64,000 bases of DNA, taken from contig NZ_CP053435.1 in NCBI RefSeq assembly GCF_013127955.1, positions 248,001 through 312,000 of the forward strand, written 5' to 3'. Both the position numbers and the translations under genes were made by a program. The DNA comes from Spirosoma taeanense (GTDB lineage: Bacteria > Bacteroidota > Bacteroidia > Cytophagales > Spirosomataceae). Below are positions 25,801-33,289 of the stretch, one piece after another. The notes beneath the pieces were generated by a model. That model searched no databases. It saw nothing but the letters and a program-made list of their open reading frames with translations, and was not told the DNA's origin. Positions within the stretch are counted from its first letter, which is position 1; every line of letters starts with the position of its first letter.

Positions 25801-26190
25801 AAGGTCGACACGGGTATCCGGTATTTCTCCGGCGCAGCCACCTACACCCAAACCATCAACCTGCCAGCCAATGCAATCAATAAAGGGGCTTCCCTCTGGC
25901 TTGATCTGGGTGAGGTAAAAGAGCTGGCCGAAGTGAAAGTGAACGGTAAATCACTGGGAGTGGTGTGGAAAAAACCGTTCCGGGTGGAGGCTACTAACGC
26001 CTTGAGAGTCGGGGCCAACCAAATTGAAATTAAGGTGGTGAACCTGTGGGTAAACCGCCTGATTGGTGATGCCCAACCGGACGTCAAGCCAAAGAGCACC
26101 TACACGACCATGCCGTTTTATCAGGCCAGTTCCCCGCTATTACCATCCGGCTTGTTGGGACCGGTAAAGATCATAAGCCTGAATCCCTGA
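22870..26190 (+). CDS. GH106-family alpha-L-rhamnosidase, exported
   Basis: A 1106-residue secreted glycoside hydrolase that would release alpha-L-rhamnose from plant pectin or rhamnosides. After a signal peptide (IILLILLPGFVLAQ) comes the GH106 start RPRVWWHWMNGNVTKDGI and GIGGFQNFDAG, then AIAGSPGWSQSGGPWV, the TDSYEAGQETWTPKMAEEFQ region, and RYSESHENGRLYIVDGMDAK. The C-terminus contains a jelly-roll galactose-binding-like region (LWLDLGEVKELAEVKVNGKS). The length is normal for the family. It is followed after 33 bp by a tannase-family esterase, suggesting joint attack on rhamnosylated, acylated plant compounds. Confidence 0.85.
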   Translation: MNRIIILLILLPGFVLAQADPALRDGFLNPPNAARPRVWWHWMNGNVTKDGIRKDLLWMHRSGIGGFQNFDAGLTTPQVVDKRLTYMTPAWKDAFLLATRLADSLKLEMAIAGSPGWSQSGGPWVAAKDGMKKLVWREIIVPGGQAFSGALPKPYAETGPFQNVPVAGESIISTQKEAAPPAYYEDITVVAYRLAANDVAIASLQPKITSSGGRFSLQQLTDGDIANASFLPFDSTSGLGWIQYEFQKPQTIKALTVVGGGIREPFNLWPPGDNRSLDVSEDGVHFRPVTPIPQGGVAQLTITIPPTTARYFRVSFRKAVPTSESLLVAKFIPAKPATGTDIAELVLHPVTRINHAEEKAGFAATYDLEKYPTPSSGDAVSELDVIDLTSKLTTDGRLNWTPPAGGHWKILRFGYSLTGKKNHPASPEATGLEVDKLDARAVRAYFETYLNQYKDATGGLMGAKGLQYMVTDSYEAGQETWTPKMAEEFQKRRGYNLRPWMPVLTGQVVKSTQASEQFLWDWRKTISELIAENYYDQLTRILASYGMKRYSESHENGRLYIVDGMDAKRTAAVPMSATWVFTGFGSTFEMAQADIRESASVAHIYGQNLVAAESLTAFGLGGSAFAYSPERLKPTVDLELASGLNRFVIHTSAHQPVDDKVPGLGLFIFGQWFTRHETWAGQAKAWTDYLARSSYMLQQGKFVADVVYYYGEDNNITGLFGRKLPDVPAGYGYDFINADALVTLLSVKDGRLVTPSGMSYRVLALDSNARTMSLPVLRKIAALVKAGATVTGAKALKPAGLQDDTPEFTRLVNQIWHAGNRNVSTGKRLEEVLSSLNIQPDFSYTKPQADTKLLYVHRKLIDGDLYWVNSRNDRAQQLEVTFRVTGKVPQIWHPETGRIEPASYSMANGATKVTLSLSPNDAVFVIFRGTATQPAVTLPARTEQVIGSMEGPWTVAFQPDRGAPAGATFDKLVSYTEKVDTGIRYFSGAATYTQTINLPANAINKGASLWLDLGEVKELAEVKVNGKSLGVVWKKPFRVEATNALRVGANQIEIKVVNLWVNRLIGDAQPDVKPKSTYTTMPFYQASSPLLPSGLLGPVKIISLNP

Positions 26191-26223
26191 CTCTGGTAAT
26201 TCGTCTACTCCAACTTAATTCGT

Positions 26224-27798
26224 ATGAAAACAATGCGACTAGTATCGACCGTGAGCTTCATGGCTGTTTTGACACTACTGACAAGTACTGTTTTTGCCCA
26301 AAATAGAAACCAATTGGCCCGTTACCTGTGGCACTGGTACGGAGACGTTGCTCCCCTGAAGCCAATCTATACGGAGGTGACACCGGTTTGTGGTTGTGAA
26401 ACCCTGACGAACATTTCGTTAGCCAATGGCAAAGTGATGGCTGCTTCGGTTAATCAGGAGGAGGGCACCTGCAACGTCACCGCCATTGTGAATCATCCGC
26501 CGGCCAACGACAGCGTTAAGGTGTGGATTGCATTGCCGCTGAAAAACTGGAACGGGCGCTTTCAGGGAAATGGTGGCGGTGGTTTTTTAGGAGGGGCAGA
26601 CTGGACCTTTGGAAACGCCATTTCACAGGGCTTTGCAGTGGGGGCCACTAACACTGGCCATGAGGGTGGAAGTGCCACCTTTGCATTGGACAGCAACCGT
26701 AGCCTCAACTGGCAACTGATCCAGGACAATGCCTATCTGGGCATCCATGACATGACGGTGGTGGGGAAAGAGCTGGTAAAAGCCTTTTATGGAAAGCCTG
26801 CAAAGTACGCCTATTTTGTTGGCGGCTCAATGGGCGGCCGGCAGGGCCTTAGCGAAGCACAGCGGTATCCGGAAGATTATGATGGCATCCTGTCTTTGTA
26901 CCCGGCTGTCAACTTTACCCGTTCCGTCACCAGTGGGCTGTGGCCGCAGGTGGTGATGCACCAAGTGAACAACTACATTCCTGCCCAAAAGATAACGGCT
27001 ATTAGTAAAGCCGTCATTGAAGCAGCGGACAGTCAGGACGGCGTTGTTGACAGCGTGATCCAGGACCCCATACACCTCAAGTTTGACCCTAAGGTGTTGG
27101 TGGGAAAAAACATGGGCGGTAGTATATTCACGGAGGCCGATGCAGAAGTGCTGAGAAGGATTTGGCAAGGTCCACGAACGGTGGACGGAAAATTTCTCTG
27201 GTATGGGTTTTTGCCGGGTGCCGACCTGAGTGCAACGGCTGGCACAACCGGCCAGCCACTTGTTGGAAAACCGGCTGAAACGTTTGATTATTGGGCCCGT
27301 TATTTTCTCCTGGCAAACCCAAACTGGCAGTCGTCAAAAATCACACAGGCGCAGTTTCAGTTGCTTTTTAATCAGGCGGTAGAACAATACAAAGAGGTGT
27401 ATGCGACGGACAACCCTGACCTCACCGGCTTCCGAGATAAAGGCGGAAAACTCATGATACTTCAGGGATTAACCGATCAGCTTCTTCCTCCGCAGGCGGC
27501 CATTGATTATTACGGCAAGGTTCAGGCACGGATGGGTGGTGCAAAGAAAACGGCTGCGTTCACCCGTTTATTTCTTCTGCCGGGACTTGATCATGCACTT
27601 AATGGCGCTGCTCCAAAACCAATTAACCACTTTGTGTCCCTGGTGCGTTGGGTAGAAGAAGGAAAGGCACCCGAACAATTAAAAGGCGAACTGAGAGATG
27701 GATCAAACAAAGCCATCAGGTCCTGTATTTTTTATCCCTATCTGAGTGAGGCTACAAAATTTGTAGAACGTACGGGTGGGGCACAGGCCTCCCAGTAG
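26224..27798 (+). CDS. Tannase/feruloyl esterase family protein, exported
   Basis: A 524-residue alpha/beta hydrolase of the fungal-type tannase/feruloyl esterase family. A signal peptide ends TSTVFAQ. The family start is CGCETLTNISLANGKVMAA, followed by WNGRFQGNGGGGFLGGA, the nucleophile in YFVGGSMGGRQGLSEAQRYP, the acid region GGKLMILQGLTDQLLPP and the catalytic His in LPGLDHALNGAAP. Conserved cysteines are present near the N-terminus. It would cut gallate or hydroxycinnamate esters. It lies between the rhamnosidase and two smaller esterases, so the block looks like a set for acylated plant glycosides. Confidence 0.87.
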   Translation: MKTMRLVSTVSFMAVLTLLTSTVFAQNRNQLARYLWHWYGDVAPLKPIYTEVTPVCGCETLTNISLANGKVMAASVNQEEGTCNVTAIVNHPPANDSVKVWIALPLKNWNGRFQGNGGGGFLGGADWTFGNAISQGFAVGATNTGHEGGSATFALDSNRSLNWQLIQDNAYLGIHDMTVVGKELVKAFYGKPAKYAYFVGGSMGGRQGLSEAQRYPEDYDGILSLYPAVNFTRSVTSGLWPQVVMHQVNNYIPAQKITAISKAVIEAADSQDGVVDSVIQDPIHLKFDPKVLVGKNMGGSIFTEADAEVLRRIWQGPRTVDGKFLWYGFLPGADLSATAGTTGQPLVGKPAETFDYWARYFLLANPNWQSSKITQAQFQLLFNQAVEQYKEVYATDNPDLTGFRDKGGKLMILQGLTDQLLPPQAAIDYYGKVQARMGGAKKTAAFTRLFLLPGLDHALNGAAPKPINHFVSLVRWVEEGKAPEQLKGELRDGSNKAIRSCIFYPYLSEATKFVERTGGAQASQ

Positions 27799-27912
27799 TC
27801 TTGGTTGACCGTACCCAAGCAATCCATTACTTCAGACAAAATTACCCCGTGGTATATATACGGAAACCTTCCGTGTTATTTCTGTTAAACCAAATTAAAG
27901 CCACCTCCTGTT

Positions 27913-28938
27913 TTGGAAAAATTATCAACTATAAAAAGTAAACTTTTGGTGGTAATGATTTTGATGTGTGTGACGGGTGTAGTGGCAATTGCGCAACAGT
28001 CAAACTCAAATGAAGATTATTCGGCGTATATGCTGGAAGTGCGCAAGCTAAACCAAACGCTTGCCCATTTGCCACCTTCACCGTCTGCCCTGACCAACGA
28101 AGGACTTGCAAAAGCAAGAGCAGGCATGCTAGCCACTATTGACACCAACACCGTGCTAAAGCCCGCCGTTAAATACATTCAGGGACCGGCAGCCAAGCTC
28201 GCCTTATACGTATACAAACCGGATACGATACGTGCCGTTGTGTTAAGTATTCACGGTGGCGGCTGGAACGTGGGCTCACCACTCAACGATGCGCAATTGA
28301 ACGATAGAATGGCACGGGCCTGTGGCGTGGCTGTGGTAAGTCCGGATTACCGGCTTGCGCCGGAAGCTCCGTTTCCCGCCTGCATCGAAGATTGCAAAGC
28401 TGCAGCAAGATGGCTCGTCATGAATGCGCAAATAGAATTTGGTACAGATAAAATAATTGTGTCGGGAAATTCAGCAGGCGGTCATCTCGCAGCCCTAACC
28501 ACCCTTTTCATTCGGGATACATTGAAAGCTATCAACCGGGTAAAAGGGGTAAACCTTGTCTATGGTGTTTATGATTTGAGTAGAACACCATCAAACAGGC
28601 TCGCAAATGATACAGTTTTTCTACCCAAAAGAATTATGGACGACACCTGGAAACTGGTGTTTGGAACATGGACAACTGAGCAGCTGCAGCAGCCACGCTA
28701 TTCGCCCCTGTACGCAAACCTGCATGGTTTACCGCCTGCCATGTTTACAATAGGGACGGCAGACCCGCTTGCTGATGACACCTATTTTATGGAAGCACGA
28801 TGGCGGATGGCCGGTAACAAAACGTATCTCGCTGTGTATCCTGAATCACCCCATGGTGTCGATATTTTTCCCACGCAATTAGCAAAAGTTGCCAGAGAAA
28901 AGATGCACCAATGGATAAACGATTTACTTAAAAAATAG
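27913..28938 (+). CDS. Exported alpha/beta hydrolase (HSL-type esterase)
   Basis: A 341-residue esterase of the hormone-sensitive-lipase type with the oxyanion motif LSIHGGGWNVGS, the nucleophile motif VSGNSAGGHLAAL, the acid in FTIGTADPLADDTYF and the catalytic His in ESPHGVDIF. Translation appears to begin at a TTG (27913), giving a good signal peptide (MEKLSTIKSKLLVVMILMC, VTGVVAIAQ). The first in-frame ATG (27955) would leave a truncated signal. Base composition looks more AT-rich than the flanking core genes. Substrate unknown; context suggests acylated sugars. Confidence 0.82.
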   Translation: MEKLSTIKSKLLVVMILMCVTGVVAIAQQSNSNEDYSAYMLEVRKLNQTLAHLPPSPSALTNEGLAKARAGMLATIDTNTVLKPAVKYIQGPAAKLALYVYKPDTIRAVVLSIHGGGWNVGSPLNDAQLNDRMARACGVAVVSPDYRLAPEAPFPACIEDCKAAARWLVMNAQIEFGTDKIIVSGNSAGGHLAALTTLFIRDTLKAINRVKGVNLVYGVYDLSRTPSNRLANDTVFLPKRIMDDTWKLVFGTWTTEQLQQPRYSPLYANLHGLPPAMFTIGTADPLADDTYFMEARWRMAGNKTYLAVYPESPHGVDIFPTQLAKVAREKMHQWINDLLKK

Positions 28939-29002
28939 ACCGCGTCAGCCATGATCGTACTTGTATGATTAAAGCTGTACGCGGTCAAAATCATCATCAA
29001 GT

Positions 29003-29863
29003 ATGTATAAAGTACTGGTACCCATCGTTATTTTTATTAGGTGCACTGTACAGGCGCAAACGATTATTCCCCTTTACAAGGGAATAGCCCCCGGTTCGGA
29101 AAACTGGACCTGGACTGAAAAAGAGACCAGTCTGGGAAAGAGTCGAATCCTGAGGGATGTTTCCAAGCCCACGCTAACGGCTTTCATTCCGGCAAAGCCC
29201 AACGGTACTGCCGTCATTATTGCGCCCGGAGGAGGTTTTCATATCCTTTCGTACACGTCCGAAGGAACGGATGTTGCCAACTGGTTGAACCAGAAGGGAA
29301 TCACCGCCTTTGTACTGAAATATCGGTTAGTGCATGAAGATCCAGCGTACCCAGAGAATGGTCTCATGGCTATATTACAAAAGCGAGATTTCAAGAAGCT
29401 CGATTCGGTCAATGCACCAGTGGTTCAGCTGGCTTTACAGGATGGGATAGCAGCCATGCGCTATGTGCGTCAACATGCTGAACCCTATCACATTGACCCC
29501 AATAAGATTGGTTTCATGGGTTTTTCCGCTGGTGCAACGTTGACCATGTCGGTTGTCTACAGCGCAACGGATGAAAGCCGTCCCAACTTTGTTGCTCCCA
29601 TTTATCCCTACGAAAATGCGATTATTGGGAAAACGATTCCAGAGACAAGAGTCCCCATTTTCATTACGGCCGCCAGTGACGATAATCTGGGTCTTGCCTC
29701 ACACAGTGTCCACATTTACCAAAAATGGCTGGAAGCTGGTCAATCGGCCGAGCTGCATATATACCAAAAAGGTGGGTACGGCTTCGGTATGAATAAGCAA
29801 AATATCCCCACAGATTCATGGATCAATCGGTTTTATGATTGGCTGCAGCTTAACTATCCGTAA
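29003..29863 (+). CDS. Exported alpha/beta hydrolase (xylan-esterase-like) with altered His motif
   Basis: A 286-residue protein with a short signal peptide (VLVPIVIFIRCTVQAQ). It has the oxyanion segment AVIIAPGGGFHILSYTSEG, the nucleophile in GFMGFSAGATLTMSVVY and the acid in ITAASDDNLGL. In this family the catalytic His is normally in a GGHGFGM motif; here it reads GGYGFGM (codon TAC where CAC is expected), so the triad may be broken by one base change. The rest of the C-terminus (IPTDSWINRFYDWLQ) is intact. It could be recently inactivated, or another His could serve. Confidence 0.78.
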   Translation: MYKVLVPIVIFIRCTVQAQTIIPLYKGIAPGSENWTWTEKETSLGKSRILRDVSKPTLTAFIPAKPNGTAVIIAPGGGFHILSYTSEGTDVANWLNQKGITAFVLKYRLVHEDPAYPENGLMAILQKRDFKKLDSVNAPVVQLALQDGIAAMRYVRQHAEPYHIDPNKIGFMGFSAGATLTMSVVYSATDESRPNFVAPIYPYENAIIGKTIPETRVPIFITAASDDNLGLASHSVHIYQKWLEAGQSAELHIYQKGGYGFGMNKQNIPTDSWINRFYDWLQLNYP

Positions 29864-30172
29864 AGACTTGGACTAACTCGACAGCCTGGATGAACATTTC
29901 TTTTGATGCCTTGTCCGGAAATTAGTCGGACGTTTTTCTGGACGGTGGCTGGGTAGGAGAGAAGGGCTGGAAACGGCCCTTTTCGCGTTCAATAAAACCG
30001 TTCAATTTAATCGTTCAGCGTTTTGAACCTTCTCATCCTTTAATTGGTCAGATTTTCTTGTAAAATAGCTTCTTTAAGTACCCTCAATCCTTGACCCACC
30101 TCTATATAGTAACTTTATTATAAAATAGTTAACATTGCGGTTTGATTTCTCGTGTCAAATAACTAAATAATT
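29864..30172. other. Intergenic region: terminator-like repeat, then AT-rich sequence
   Basis: This 309-bp stretch separates the last esterase from the IS1-type element. It contains the terminator at 29911-29938, a second small GC stem (AAGGGC 29962-29967 / GCCCTT 29976-29981), and then AT-rich sequence with no ORF, tRNA or further repeat that I could support. Confidence 0.6.
29891..29942 (+). terminator. Rho-independent terminator; dispersed repeat copy B
   Basis: Stem GTCCG (29913-29917) / CGGAC (29927-29931) with a 9-nt loop, then a T5 run. The region is related over its whole length to copy A at 19513-19562. It closes the rightward hydrolase group. Confidence 0.65.
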
Positions 30173-30196
30173 GGGTCGTGGCTGAATTGCGTTGAA

Positions 30197-30478
30197 ATGG
30201 TATCTTTGTTGATGGTCTTAGAAGCGGTTATTTGCAAACATTGCGGTCAAACTCAACAAGTCAAACGCTATGGCTCTACTCGGGCTGGCACTCAACGCTA
30301 CCGATGCTACGACTGCGGTCGAACATTTGTGCAGATTTATACCCACAAAGCCCGTGATCCATTGGTTAAAGAGCAAATTACCCAAATGGTGCTGAATGGA
30401 TCGGGCGTGCGCGATACGGCTCGTGTCCTGGGTGTTAACCGCAATACAGTTAGCAACCAATTTAAAAAAAAGCAGTGA
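30197..30478 (+). CDS. IS1-family InsA-like protein (zinc ribbon + HTH)
   Basis: A 93-residue N-terminal transposase part. It has a zinc-ribbon CKHCGQTQ...RYRCYDCGRTF (four Cys) and a helix-turn-helix (VLNGSGVRDTARVLGVNRNT). The frame ends in FKKKQ at a TGA (30476-30478) just after an A8 run (30464-30471). In IS1 this region is followed by an InsB catalytic frame reached by frameshifting, giving the InsAB' transposase; alone it acts as a repressor. Here the InsB frame is +1 (or -2) relative to this one. Confidence 0.85.
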   Translation: MVSLLMVLEAVICKHCGQTQQVKRYGSTRAGTQRYRCYDCGRTFVQIYTHKARDPLVKEQITQMVLNGSGVRDTARVLGVNRNTVSNQFKKKQ

Positions 30479-30929
30479 GGTTGTTTATGTCAATCCTGTT
30501 TATGTCAATAAAGGCTTGAAAATCACGCTTAAAGTTGACGAAATGTGGGCTTACGTACGTAATAAGAAGCAGCCGCGCTGGCTATGGTGGGTAGAGGATG
30601 CCGTGACCGGCGAGGTGGTTGCTTTTGTTTTTGGTCGTCGTACTCACCAAACCTTCCGTCACTTACTAGCTCTATTAGAGCAAGCTAGAATTCAGGTAAT
30701 TAGGTGGATAACAGACTGCTGGTGGGCATACTTTGATTGTTTGGATCAAAGACTGCGTTTGGAAAGCAAAGCTTTATTGCAGAGTCTTGAACGAAAGCAT
30801 CTTACTCTTCGGACCCGGCTAAAACGCCTGGCCCGCCGAACGATCTGCTTTTCCAAGTCAGTTACTATACATGATACGATAATCGGTCTATTCATCAACC
30901 AATTTTTCTTTGCCGATAAACGCAATTAA
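30462..30929 (+). CDS. IS1-family InsB-like DDE catalytic part (frameshifted)
   Basis: Frame beginning LKKSSEVVYVNPVYVNKGLK at the A-run. It carries the IS1 DDE residues in VDEMWAYVRNKK, WITDCWWAY and SLERKHLTLRTRLKRLA, and ends with RTICFSKSVTIHD and GLFINQF. It has no reliable start of its own; an ATG at 30396 overlaps InsA. Fusion to InsA needs a +1 or -2 shift, or loss of one A from A8. All three catalytic acids are present, so the element may still be active if slippage occurs. Confidence 0.8.
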   Translation, partial: LKKSSEVVYVNPVYVNKGLKITLKVDEMWAYVRNKKQPRWLWWVEDAVTGEVVAFVFGRRTHQTFRHLLALLEQARIQVIRWITDCWWAYFDCLDQRLRLESKALLQSLERKHLTLRTRLKRLARRTICFSKSVTIHDTIIGLFINQFFFADKRN

Positions 30930-31118
30930 GCCACTACCCAATCATGTATAAATCAGCATAAAAGAGATGAGTAGTTCATTATAGAATACAATTGCATAAA
31001 GAGTGATTGGAACCACTTAGAACGAGTATTTAGCATATAGAGCGGTATAATTAGTAATAAAATGAATTGGTTCTTCTCCAATTAGTTTTTCTTAATAACC
31101 ATAAGCGGATACATCTAA

Positions 31119-31980
31119 GAATGTGTTTTGGAATTATGTTTGGTCTATGTCTTGCAAACGCTGCAACATAAGCTGGATATTGGCTAAATAGAGCCAGCAT
31201 ACCGAAGAAGATGTGGTGTACTCATAGTCTTTCACAAGCCGACGGAAAAAATTAGTCCACGCGATGCTTCGTTCGACGACCCAGCGTTTGGCGATTGGAA
31301 CGAAGCCACGAGCCGATTCGGGGCGGGAAGCTTTCTCGAACTCAAGGCTCCATCCAGCCAACGCTTCTTTGAATACGCCATTGTAAGCTTGGTCGCCACA
31401 GATTACTACTAATCGTTCACCGCATCGCCACAGCACATCGCCAATTAACTTGACTGCCGACGGGCCGTCGGCTTGGTTTGCCGCGTGTACCCCAACCACC
31501 CAAAGCCGCCCCTGCGCATCAACTACCCATTGCCGCTTGCGCCCATTAACGGCCTTGTGGACATCTAAGCCGCGGGCCTCACTGCCCATTGGGGCTAGCT
31601 TAACTGATTGTGAATCAATGCAAAGTAGCGAGGGTAACGCTGCTCGGCCTGCTCGGATTCGGTCGGCCTGATTTAAGGCGGCATTGAGCGTTTCAATGGT
31701 TCCATCCAGCTTCCAGCGATGGAAATAGTAGCAGATGGTCTGCCAAGGTAGGTGCTCGAAGGGCAGATTGCGCCATTGACAGCCCGTGCGGAGTTGCCAA
31801 AGCAGGGCGTTGACAATACAGCGAAGATCATGTTTGCGTTTGCGTTGAAGCGGTAAAAAAGGCGAAATTGCCGCCCACTGGGAGTCGGTTAGTGGTTTCC
31901 ACGGAGTTGTCATTGTTTGTAAGCTTGGTCGCTACAAAGATGACCTGACTCTCAGCTTTCAACTATTCCAAAACACCCTC
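31119..31980 (-). mobile_element. IS5-family insertion sequence, complete (862 bp)
   Basis: The left end (31119-31134) reads GAATGTGTTTTGGAAT; the right end (31965-31980, reverse complement) reads GAGGGTGTTTTGGAAT, 14 of 16 identical. A TAA on each side (31116-31118 and 31981-31983) fits the 3-bp TNA duplication of IS5/IS1031-type elements. It contains a single intact transposase frame. Confidence 0.82.
31134..31913 (-). CDS. IS5-family transposase
   Basis: A 259-residue DDE transposase. The N-terminal DUF4096-like DNA-binding region reads WKPLTDSQWAAISPFLP and LRTGCQWRNLPFEHLPWQT. Catalytic acids are visible in LLCIDSQSVKLAP, VVICGDQAYNG and RWVVERSIAWTNFFRRL (the Y-2-R-3-E-6-K-like segment of IS5). 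The frame is uninterrupted, unlike IS427-type members that need frameshifting, so the protein looks functional. The gene fills the element almost end to end. Confidence 0.92.
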   Translation of the reverse strand: MTTPWKPLTDSQWAAISPFLPLQRKRKHDLRCIVNALLWQLRTGCQWRNLPFEHLPWQTICYYFHRWKLDGTIETLNAALNQADRIRAGRAALPSLLCIDSQSVKLAPMGSEARGLDVHKAVNGRKRQWVVDAQGRLWVVGVHAANQADGPSAVKLIGDVLWRCGERLVVICGDQAYNGVFKEALAGWSLEFEKASRPESARGFVPIAKRWVVERSIAWTNFFRRLVKDYEYTTSSSVCWLYLANIQLMLQRLQDIDQT

Positions 31981-32352
31981 TAAACGGTTCGCAATGCCGG
32001 TTGTAAAATGCTTGTGCTGGAATAAGCTTATTAAGAAAGGGAGCTTTTAAGGTAAGATGGAAGAAATACTATATCCAAAATCAAGTAGTTGAACTTGTGG
32101 ACAGTGAAAACATTAGTTTAAGATTGGTCAATGGTAAAATAGACATCAAATTAGCGGTTACTACTTCATCGTACGAAATCGTACATTTAAAGGGATAAAA
32201 TAAACATTAAATATACGATTTAAGTCTTTGTAAATTAATGACTTATAGATACTTCTTGTGTAATCAAAAAATCGTTCAGGAAAACCCTGATTTTACTGTT
32301 CAAGGCATCTTGTAGCCACTTGTTAATCCTTTCGATAATAAAGTTGAGAGAG
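31981..32352. other. Spacer with a gene remnant, otherwise featureless
   Basis: A 372-bp stretch between the IS5 element and exonuclease III. The first half holds an open remnant (32007-32198). The rest is AT-rich with stop codons in all frames and no recognisable RNA or repeat. Confidence 0.55.
32007..32198 (+). pseudogene. 3' remnant of an unidentified protein-coding gene
   Basis: A 63-codon open stretch without a start, ending at TAA (32196-32198). Its protein has natural-looking content: GISLLRKGAFKVRWKKYYIQ, VVELVDSENISLRLVNGKID, IKLAVTTSSYEIVHLKG. The alternating hydrophobic pattern suggests a beta-sandwich C-terminal domain such as those ending glycoside hydrolases. An in-frame TAA upstream (32004-32006) and the IS5 element 24 bp further up suggest a truncated gene. 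The family is not recognised. Confidence 0.45.
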
Positions 32353-33123
32353 CTACAAGGCCAGCTTAATCCAGGCTGGGGCATGATCGCTAGTTTTCTC
32401 CCAGCCTCTTACCCATTGGTCAACACCACCATCAACAACCTGGTCAGCAAAGGGGGCATTCACTAATAAATGGTCGATGCGCAGTCCGTCATTACGTTGA
32501 TAAGCCCGGCCGAAATAATCCCAATAGGTATAAAACCGTTCAGTGGGAGTCAGTTGACGAAGCGAATCGATCCAGCCCGACGCCAAGAGTTGCTCATAGG
32601 CCGCTCGGGATTCCGGGCGAAACAGTGCATCATGCAGCCACCGCTGGGGATTAGAAGCATCTAGTTCCGTTGGAATGACGTTGAAATCATCCGCTAAAAT
32701 GACCGGCGTTTGGGTTGCCAGCAGACGAGCCGCATGTTGGGTAAGCCGGTCAAACCAGCGCAGTTTATAGTCAAATTTTGGCCCGGGCGCTGGATTGCCG
32801 TTGGGAAGGTATAGGCACCCAATCAATACGCCATCCACCAAAGCCTCCAGATAGCGGCTTTGCTCATCGGCATCATCACTGGGAAGTAAACGGCGAATTT
32901 CCTGAAACTCCGTGCATCGGGTCAGAATAGCCACTCCGTTCCAGCTTTTCTGGCCTTTCCAGATGGCCCGGTAACCGGCATCCTCAATGGCTCCGATGGG
33001 AAATCTGTCCTGAAGAGCTTTTAATTCCTGGAGACAGACGACGTCGGGCGCCGTTTCGGATAGCCAGCGCAGCACCGGCAATCGGGCGTTAATGCCATTG
33101 ACATTATAGGTGGCTATTCGCAT
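32353..33123 (-). CDS. xth: Exodeoxyribonuclease III (AP endonuclease)
   Basis: A DNA repair enzyme that cleaves at abasic sites and degrades 3' ends. It has 256 residues from MRIATYNVNGINARL. The catalytic elements are VCLQELKA (metal Glu), ILADDFNVIPTELD (the usual GDFN region, here DDFN), RIDHLL and the C-terminal TSDHAPAW. The frame opens six codons earlier at 33141 (MSPLRY), but MRIATYNVNGI is the usual start. It is a single gene between the IS-rich region and the TonB receptor. Confidence 0.94.
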   Translation of the reverse strand: MRIATYNVNGINARLPVLRWLSETAPDVVCLQELKALQDRFPIGAIEDAGYRAIWKGQKSWNGVAILTRCTEFQEIRRLLPSDDADEQSRYLEALVDGVLIGCLYLPNGNPAPGPKFDYKLRWFDRLTQHAARLLATQTPVILADDFNVIPTELDASNPQRWLHDALFRPESRAAYEQLLASGWIDSLRQLTPTERFYTYWDYFGRAYQRNDGLRIDHLLVNAPFADQVVDGGVDQWVRGWEKTSDHAPAWIKLAL

Positions 33124-33239
33124 GTAACGTAATGGGCTCAATGGGGCCGTAAGGGAGTTTTTATTGGGTATTACATTTTACTCAAAGACCGGAAAATACC
33201 TGTTTTGTGACCACAGAGATTAACGTTTTTTGAGTAACC

Positions 33240-33264
33240 ACTCACTCCTAAGTATAGAGTGAGT
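33240..33264. terminator. Short stem-loop between the TonB receptor and exonuclease III
   Basis: ACTCACTC (33240-33247) and GAGTGAGT (33257-33264) form an 8-bp stem with a 9-nt loop, 26 bp after the receptor stop. No T-run follows on the minus strand, so a terminator role is tentative. Confidence 0.4.
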
Positions 33265-33289
33265 AATTCGGCCAAATTGATCTATCCAA

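Larger units (their letters stand above)
30173..30939 (+). mobile_element. IS1-family insertion sequence, complete (767 bp)
   Basis: Bounded by inverted repeats. The left end (30173-30193) starts GGGTCGTGGCTGAATTGCG, and the right end (30919-30939, reverse complement) starts GGGTAGTGGCTTAATTGCG; 19 of 21 positions match. The similarity can be extended three bases outward (ATT). The size is that of IS1. It encodes an InsA-like and an InsB-like frame joined by an A8 run. I find no convincing target-site duplication, which suggests age or rearrangement at one end. Confidence 0.85.

Noticed and set aside
30173-31980. Composite transposon formed by the IS1 and IS5 elements
   Set aside because: The two elements belong to different families with unrelated ends and enclose only about 180 bp of empty sequence.
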